Assembly (NCBI GenBank): GCA_041481445.1
Contig: JBGPBV010000030.1
Coordinates: 1-57,196, forward strand
DNA: 57,196 nt
From: AA29 sp041481445
GTDB lineage: Bacteria > Acidobacteriota > Vicinamibacteria > Fen-336
Reading direction: 5' to 3'
Shown: one piece after another, positions 50,393-57,196 of the stretch
How positions within the stretch are numbered: the first letter of the stretch is position 1
How the letters are laid out: each line of letters begins with the position of its first letter
Made by a program: the position numbers and the translations under genes
The notes under the pieces: model-generated
Database searches by the model: none
What the model saw: only the letters and a program-made list of their open reading frames with translations
What the model was told of the DNA's origin: nothing

Positions 50393-52003
50393 TCAGGCCG
50401 TGGACGCGGGCGGCGCGTGCGGCCGGATGGCGGCCAGGGCCACGAAGAGCGCGACGATGGCCGGGACGTGGAGCCCGAAGTCCACGAACTCGTGCATGAA
50501 CACCCCGGCCGCGGCGGCCAGCAGCCAGGCGTCGCCGCGCACGGAGGACAGCACGCGGGCCGCCGCCCACAGCGCGAGCAGCAGGCCCACCGCCCCCGTC
50601 TCGGTCAGGAGCTGGACGTAGTCGTTGTGGGCCTCCCGGTACCACCAGAGTCCCGGGATCGCCTCCGGCGTGCGGAACCCCACGCGCGCCACGTTCACGA
50701 TGGTGGTCTCGTACGGATCCGACCAGGGGCTGGCCCCGCCGGGCAGCGCCCAGGCCGAGGCCCGGTACATCGCGACGTCGAAGGTGTTGAAGCCCGACCC
50801 GCCCACCCAGCGGCCGCCCATGCGCTCGAGGGTGTCCTGCCAGATGACCGTCCGCCCCGGCGCGTCCTGGCTGACCTGCCGCAGGCGCGACTCGATGCGG
50901 TCGGTGCCGAACCAGGAGAAAGCCACCAGCGTGAACACCGCCGCGAAGGCCCAGACGGGCACGGCGCGCCGGCGCCACAGCGAGAGGCCGGCCAGGGCGA
51001 GCCCGCCCGCGAAGGCGATGAGGGCCCCGCGGGAGGTGGTGGCGATGAGCGAGCTCACCGCGGCCAGCGCCGGGACCACCGCGTACAGGGTCGAGAGGCC
51101 CTCCGGGCTCGAGAGCGTCACCAGCCGGCGGCGCAGGTTCGCGCGCATGCCCACGCGCGCGCGATAGCGGCGATAGGCGTAGGCAAAGAGGCCGAAGGCC
51201 ACCGGCGTCACCATCAGCATGTAGAACGCGAAGTGATCGCGGTCCACGAAGGGCCCGAAGATGTGCTCGCCCTCGCCCTCCCAGGGCTTGAAGAACCAGT
51301 AGACGCGCCGCGTGCGGGTCGCCATCTGGGCCAGGCCGATCGTGGCCAGGACGAGGCCGAGCCCGGCCACGAAGCGACGGAAGCGGCGCTCGGCCTCGCG
51401 GCCGGCCAGGGCGCTGCTGGCCAGGACGTGGAGCACGAGGGCCCAGACCAGGAAGCCGAGGCCGGTGGCGGTCTGCGCGACCGAGACGGAGACCGTGCGC
51501 CATCCGCCGTCCGGCTCCGCGCCCGGCAGCGTCTCCGCGCCGGCCAGGGCCGCCGCCAGCGACGGGGGCAGGGGCACCATCTGGATCACGACCCAGGCCG
51601 CGAAGACGAGGCCGGGCAGCAGGAGCGGCACCGACGGCACCAGCGGCCGGTCGAGGTCGAAGGACCAGGTGCGGATGCCGTACGGCTCCTCGACGTCGAG
51701 CACCACCCAGCGCCCGGAGGCGTGGAAGGCGAAGCGCGAGCGCCCCAGGCGGCGGCGCAGCTCCATGACCGTGACCGCGCGGGCCAGGCTCACGAGGGCG
51801 AGCACGGCGGTGGCCTCGAAGAGCGGGAGGCGCGCCCAGGGGTGGACGGCGCCGAAGGCGAGGGCGGAGCCCGCCACGATCACGCCGAGGCCCGCGCCCA
51901 GGGTGACGGAGAGGGCGCGCAGCAGGCGCGCGAGGGACAAGACGGTGCCGTCGGAGACCGCCCCCGCGGGTCCGGCGGGTCCAGCGTGGATGGTCGCGGC
52001 CAT
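50393..52003 (-). CDS. O-antigen ligase family membrane protein (Wzy_C)
   Basis: 536 residues. About 11-12 hydrophobic segments; an N-terminal cytoplasmic or periplasmic insert with FAFHASGRWVVLDVEEPYG; core motif FGPFVDRDHFAFY, then SSLIATTSRGALIAF and the outer loop with RTVIWQDTLERMGGRWVGG followed by WWYREAHNDYVQLLTETG, the H-N-D-Y motif of Wzy_C ligases. Paralogue of the protein at 3862-5640, without its TPR tail. Probably ligates or polymerises periplasmic glycan. Sixty-one bases upstream of the export-protein start, same strand. Confidence 0.85.
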   Translation of the reverse strand: MAATIHAGPAGPAGAVSDGTVLSLARLLRALSVTLGAGLGVIVAGSALAFGAVHPWARLPLFEATAVLALVSLARAVTVMELRRRLGRSRFAFHASGRWVVLDVEEPYGIRTWSFDLDRPLVPSVPLLLPGLVFAAWVVIQMVPLPPSLAAALAGAETLPGAEPDGGWRTVSVSVAQTATGLGFLVWALVLHVLASSALAGREAERRFRRFVAGLGLVLATIGLAQMATRTRRVYWFFKPWEGEGEHIFGPFVDRDHFAFYMLMVTPVAFGLFAYAYRRYRARVGMRANLRRRLVTLSSPEGLSTLYAVVPALAAVSSLIATTSRGALIAFAGGLALAGLSLWRRRAVPVWAFAAVFTLVAFSWFGTDRIESRLRQVSQDAPGRTVIWQDTLERMGGRWVGGSGFNTFDVAMYRASAWALPGGASPWSDPYETTIVNVARVGFRTPEAIPGLWWYREAHNDYVQLLTETGAVGLLLALWAAARVLSSVRGDAWLLAAAAGVFMHEFVDFGLHVPAIVALFVALAAIRPHAPPASTA

Positions 52004-52070
52004 CGAGGCGGAGGTTATCAGAACCCGTTGGCCCCGCCGAGAGCGGCCGCGTTACTATCTGCGGCGACTC

Positions 52071-52751
52071 GTGGCCCCTGGATCGCCTTCCCGCCGCGTC
52101 CGGATCCTCGCCGCCCTCGCCGCGGCCGCCGCCGGCTTCTCCGGCACCGCCTGCCGGGAGGCCGGCCGTGACCCCGCCCCGCAGGGCTACCTCTTCGAGA
52201 AGGGCCCCTACCAGGGCTTCTACGATCCCAGCGGCAAGCTGATGCGCCTGCTCTACGACCAGAACGGCGACAAGAAGGCGGACGTGGTGATGCTCTTCTA
52301 TCCGAACGGGCGGCCGCGGCAGGTGGAGGCGGACACCGACTTCGACGGGCAGATCGACCGCTGGCAGTACTACTCGGAGCGGGGGGTGATCGAGAAGGAG
52401 GGCTATTCACGCCGCGGCGGGAAGCAGCCCGACACCTGGCAGTACTTCGACGCCAAGGGCGCGGTGGTGCGGCGCGAGATCGACGAGGACGGCGACGGGA
52501 GGGTGGACCGCACCGAGACCATCCAGGAGGGCCGGGTGGTCGCGGTGGGGATCGACGGGGACGGCGACGGAAGGATCGAGCGGTGGCAGACCTGGGTCCG
52601 CGGCCGCATGGTGAGCGAGGAGATCGACACCGACGGGGACGGCATCACCGACCGGCGCCTGCGCTACGGCCCCGACGGTCGCGTGGTCGCGGTGGAGGTG
52701 CTCACCGCCCGCGGCACGCGCGGGTCTCCGCCGGAGACCCCCGGCCACTGA
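52071..52751 (+). CDS. lipoprotein with six 25-residue Asp-rich (calcium-binding-like) repeats
   Basis: 226 residues from GTG 52071. Signal segment 9-27 with Cys28 after GTA suggests lipidation, though the lipobox is loose. From ~63 to 210 the protein is six tandem units of ~25 residues, each opening D-x-D-x-D-G-x-[IV]-D-R-W-Q (e.g. DTDFDGQID 88-96, DEDGDGRVD 138-146, DTDGDGITD 186-194) and closing G-x-V-x-x-x-[IV]. The third unit (about 113-137) has lost the Asp loop. This combines EF-hand-like Ca loops with a YwqK/MORN-like beta hairpin. Divergent from the ligase gene 67 bases away; role unknown, possibly binding acidic glycan through Ca. Confidence 0.72.
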   Translation: MAPGSPSRRVRILAALAAAAAGFSGTACREAGRDPAPQGYLFEKGPYQGFYDPSGKLMRLLYDQNGDKKADVVMLFYPNGRPRQVEADTDFDGQIDRWQYYSERGVIEKEGYSRRGGKQPDTWQYFDAKGAVVRREIDEDGDGRVDRTETIQEGRVVAVGIDGDGDGRIERWQTWVRGRMVSEEIDTDGDGITDRRLRYGPDGRVVAVEVLTARGTRGSPPETPGH

Positions 52752-52769
52752 GCGGGCGCAGGCGGGCGC

Positions 52770-55001
52770 CTACCTCCAGGTCAGCTGGTTCTTGAGGCTG
52801 TCGCCCTTGTTGGCGGTCACGAGCACCTCCGCCATCCAGGTGCTGGCCTCCGGGAACACGCCCGGCAGCTCCTCGAGCACCACGCGCTGCTGGGGTGCGA
52901 CCTCCTTCACCTTGGGCGCGATGGGGTTCCCCGACTTCTGCCCGTTCACGGTGATCGTGAAGGTCATGCCCGAGATCTTGATCGGCTTCTTGCCCTCGTT
53001 GACGAGCGCGATCTGCAGCTTGTAGGCGTCGCCCGCCTTCAACGTCGACGGGTTCATCGCGAACTCCAGCCGGCCCTGGAAGTCGGGCGACTTCCTCACG
53101 CTCACGTCGGAGGAGTCGAACCCCGTCACGTCGCCCTTCGACTTCTGCTCCGTCTGGACCACGGTGCGTCCGGGCACGAAGGTCTTGCGCGCGGCGCTGG
53201 CGGCGGTGCGCGCGGACACCGCCGCGCTGCGCCCCGCGATCGCGGAGGCGTTCTGCGCGTCCAGCTTCAGCACCTCGTCGTACATCGCGATGGCGGCGTC
53301 GTAGTTGTGGGCGTCCGCCGCCGTCTTCGCCTGCCCCATGAGGCTGGCCACCGCCGCCGCCGTCTGCTGGGCGGCACTGGGAGCGGCCGTGGCGGGAGTC
53401 GCGGCCGTCGTTCCCGGCCGCCCGGCCGCCGGAGAGGGGGCGCCCGGCTTCGAGCCCGGAAGCGTGGGGGGCGGGGTGGCGGCGGCCACGCGCGGCGAAG
53501 GCACCGGCGAGCGCACGACCGTCACGGCCTCCGGGATCGCGGGCGGCGTCGTCTGGGGCGCGGCCGCGAGCGTCGTGGGCGCGGGCGCCTCCGTCGACGG
53601 AGGCGCCTGGGCCACGGGCGGTGCCGTCGCCTGCGACGGTGGCGGGGGCACCGGGCTCGCGGCGGCGACGTGAGCGACGGGCGCCGGCGCCGGCCGGAGG
53701 AGGAACCAATAGGCCGCGAAGGCCAGCACGGCCAGGACCACGCCGCCCCCCGCGATCAGCGCGCCCTTCCCCGAGCCCCCGCCGCGTTTGGGCGGCATCG
53801 CGGGAGCGGCGGCGGGAGCGGCCGGACGCTCCGCCCGCGCCCGCGGAGGCGGCGCCGCGGGCCGGGCCGGCGTGGGCGGTGTCGGCGTTCGCGGAGCCGA
53901 CGGCCGGGCCCCGGTCGGGGCGGCCGGGGGCGGAGCGGCGGCGGCGCGAGGCGGAGCCGGCGGTGCGGGCGGCGCGGGACGCGACGGCGGGACGGGCGGT
54001 GGGGTGGGGGTCTCCCGCTTGTAGATCACCGTCGCGACGTCATCTTCTTTAGTGTCCGGCTTCAGCTGGGCCGCCGGCTTCGCCGGGGCGGGCGCCGCGG
54101 GGGCGGCCTCGCGCCTCACCACTGTCGGCGGAGGAACGTCGAGCACGGTCGGCTCGATATCCTCCTCGAACTCCGGCTCCGGCGACGAGGCGGCGGGCCG
54201 TGCGGCCGACGATGCCGCGGGAGCAGGGGCGGGCGCCGGTGCCGCGGAGGCGGCCGTCGGCGCCATGGCGACCGTGGGCTCGACCTCGAAATCCGGGAAC
54301 CCCGCATCCGACGACGGCGAAACGCTCATCGTCGGCTCGCCGATCACTTCGAGGCCCTCCGTGTCGTCCATGACGGGAGCGGCGGCGGGGGGCTTGTAGC
54401 TGATGGTCTGCTCATCGTCCGGCAGCGCGGCCGCGGGGCTGGAGGCAGACTCCACCAGGGACGCCTCCTCCGGCTCCCCCAGCTCGATCCCCTCGATCAG
54501 CGCGGAAGAGGACATCACGACCGTCGCGTCCTCGGGGGCCTCCTCGGCCGCTTCCACCGGCGCCACCGGGGGCGCCTCGCCCGGGACGTAGGCCGGCGTG
54601 TCGAGCCGCGTCACCCCACCCGCGTCCTCCGGAGAGGCGGCCGGCTCCGCCCTGGCCGCCGCACCCGGTCCCGGCGCGGGGAGGATGCACTGGATGAGCA
54701 CCGATCCTTCCTCGCCGGGGGGGCCGAGCCACAGGATGTCCCCGTTGCGCACGGGGGCCTCCTTGTCCACGCGGTTGTCGTTGACGTAGACGCCGGAGGG
54801 GCTGTTGGTGTCGTAGACGATGGCCCCGTTGAGGTCGATCCAGAGCCGGGCGTGGATGGGGCTCACCCCCGGAGAGTCGATGACGAAGGCGCACGACGAG
54901 TCGCTGCCGATGAGGATGTTGTCGACGGCGTCCTCGATGACGAACACGCTGCCCGCGAGTGGGCCGGAGAGGACGTTGAGAGAAGGACGCTTTTCGGCCA
55001 T
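52770..55001 (-). CDS. FHA-domain transmembrane protein with TPR-like and beta-sandwich C-terminal domain
   Basis: 743 residues. FHA domain ~1-108 (ILIGSDSSCAFVID, GVSPIHARL, YDTNSPSGVYVN); the Arg of the usual G-R and S-R-x-H motifs is replaced (G-S and S-P-I-H). A long Pro/Ala linker (110-410) holds repeated acidic-x-Thr-hydrophobic motifs (T160, T199, T224, T243, T285, T324). TM 414-435. Second Pro-rich linker, TPR-like unit ~550-600 (AHNYDAAIAMYDEVLKLD), then a beta-sandwich (about 620-743) ending NQLTWR. With a cytoplasmic FHA end and periplasmic C-terminus, it could signal across the membrane next to the histidine kinase. Confidence 0.75.
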   Translation of the reverse strand: MAEKRPSLNVLSGPLAGSVFVIEDAVDNILIGSDSSCAFVIDSPGVSPIHARLWIDLNGAIVYDTNSPSGVYVNDNRVDKEAPVRNGDILWLGPPGEEGSVLIQCILPAPGPGAAARAEPAASPEDAGGVTRLDTPAYVPGEAPPVAPVEAAEEAPEDATVVMSSSALIEGIELGEPEEASLVESASSPAAALPDDEQTISYKPPAAAPVMDDTEGLEVIGEPTMSVSPSSDAGFPDFEVEPTVAMAPTAASAAPAPAPAPAASSAARPAASSPEPEFEEDIEPTVLDVPPPTVVRREAAPAAPAPAKPAAQLKPDTKEDDVATVIYKRETPTPPPVPPSRPAPPAPPAPPRAAAAPPPAAPTGARPSAPRTPTPPTPARPAAPPPRARAERPAAPAAAPAMPPKRGGGSGKGALIAGGGVVLAVLAFAAYWFLLRPAPAPVAHVAAASPVPPPPSQATAPPVAQAPPSTEAPAPTTLAAAPQTTPPAIPEAVTVVRSPVPSPRVAAATPPPTLPGSKPGAPSPAAGRPGTTAATPATAAPSAAQQTAAAVASLMGQAKTAADAHNYDAAIAMYDEVLKLDAQNASAIAGRSAAVSARTAASAARKTFVPGRTVVQTEQKSKGDVTGFDSSDVSVRKSPDFQGRLEFAMNPSTLKAGDAYKLQIALVNEGKKPIKISGMTFTITVNGQKSGNPIAPKVKEVAPQQRVVLEELPGVFPEASTWMAEVLVTANKGDSLKNQLTWR

Positions 55002-55071
55002 TCGCGCCTCGCGCGCAGGGCGATTCTAGGCGCCGCCATCGGGGGAATCAACCGAGGGCGGAGGACGGGGG

Positions 55072-57196
<2,125 letters not shown>

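Overview
The window is a GC-rich (about 70 percent by eye), almost gap-free stretch of a bacterial chromosome devoted to surface polysaccharide (exopolysaccharide, capsule or O-antigen) synthesis and export. A Wza-type export protein, an outer-membrane beta-barrel and a Wzz/BY-kinase show a Gram-negative envelope. Gene content, GC3 bias and a TTTCGTA-type heptamer repeat would suit Acidobacteriota or a related soil/metagenome phylum such as Methylomirabilota/Rokubacteria, but no marker gene is present, so this is a guess. I saw no rRNA, tRNA, CRISPR array, insertion sequence or phage gene. The longest gap between genes is 226 bases (5641-5866).

Left part (1-12266). Minus-strand genes for two GT4 glycosyltransferases and a GT39-like membrane glycosyltransferase (1-2625) face a 5'-truncated paralogue of the last one (2701-3843). 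Next is an O-antigen ligase-like protein (3862-5640). Divergent from it is a five-gene plus-strand operon (5867-12266): a secreted protein with a new-looking two-cysteine domain, a large membrane protein with TPRs, an extended SDR, a Gfo/Idh/MocA oxidoreductase and an unrecognised 271-residue protein.

Middle (12222-23768). A minus-strand operon (GT-C-like membrane protein, GT4, methyltransferase, GT2, GT4) and a divergent plus-strand operon (RGP/STELLO-like transferase, three GT2 enzymes, a methyltransferase) share a promoter region near 18400-18510.

Right-centre (23802-50331). Twenty-four minus-strand genes, mostly joined by 4-base stop/start overlaps, read from the export module leftwards: Wza-like protein, Wzz/BY-kinase, beta-barrel, WecA-like initiating transferase, glycosyltransferases, two acetyltransferases of the left-handed beta-helix type, two Wzy-like polymerases, an acyltransferase-3, a Wzx flippase, then a complete ABC exporter (Wzm/Wzt) with its own glycosyltransferases, an SGNH hydrolase and two methyltransferase remnants. 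Wzx/Wzy-dependent and ABC-dependent export genes therefore lie in one transcription unit.

Right end (50393-57196). A second O-antigen ligase-like protein, a lipoprotein with six Asp-rich 25-residue repeats, an FHA-TM-TPR protein and a hybrid histidine kinase (cut by the window edge) may form the signalling end of the locus.

The main points of interest are a domain of about 109 residues shared without gaps by the export protein at 48901-50331 and the secreted protein at 5867-6913, and evidence for CTG start codons at CTGA overlaps.
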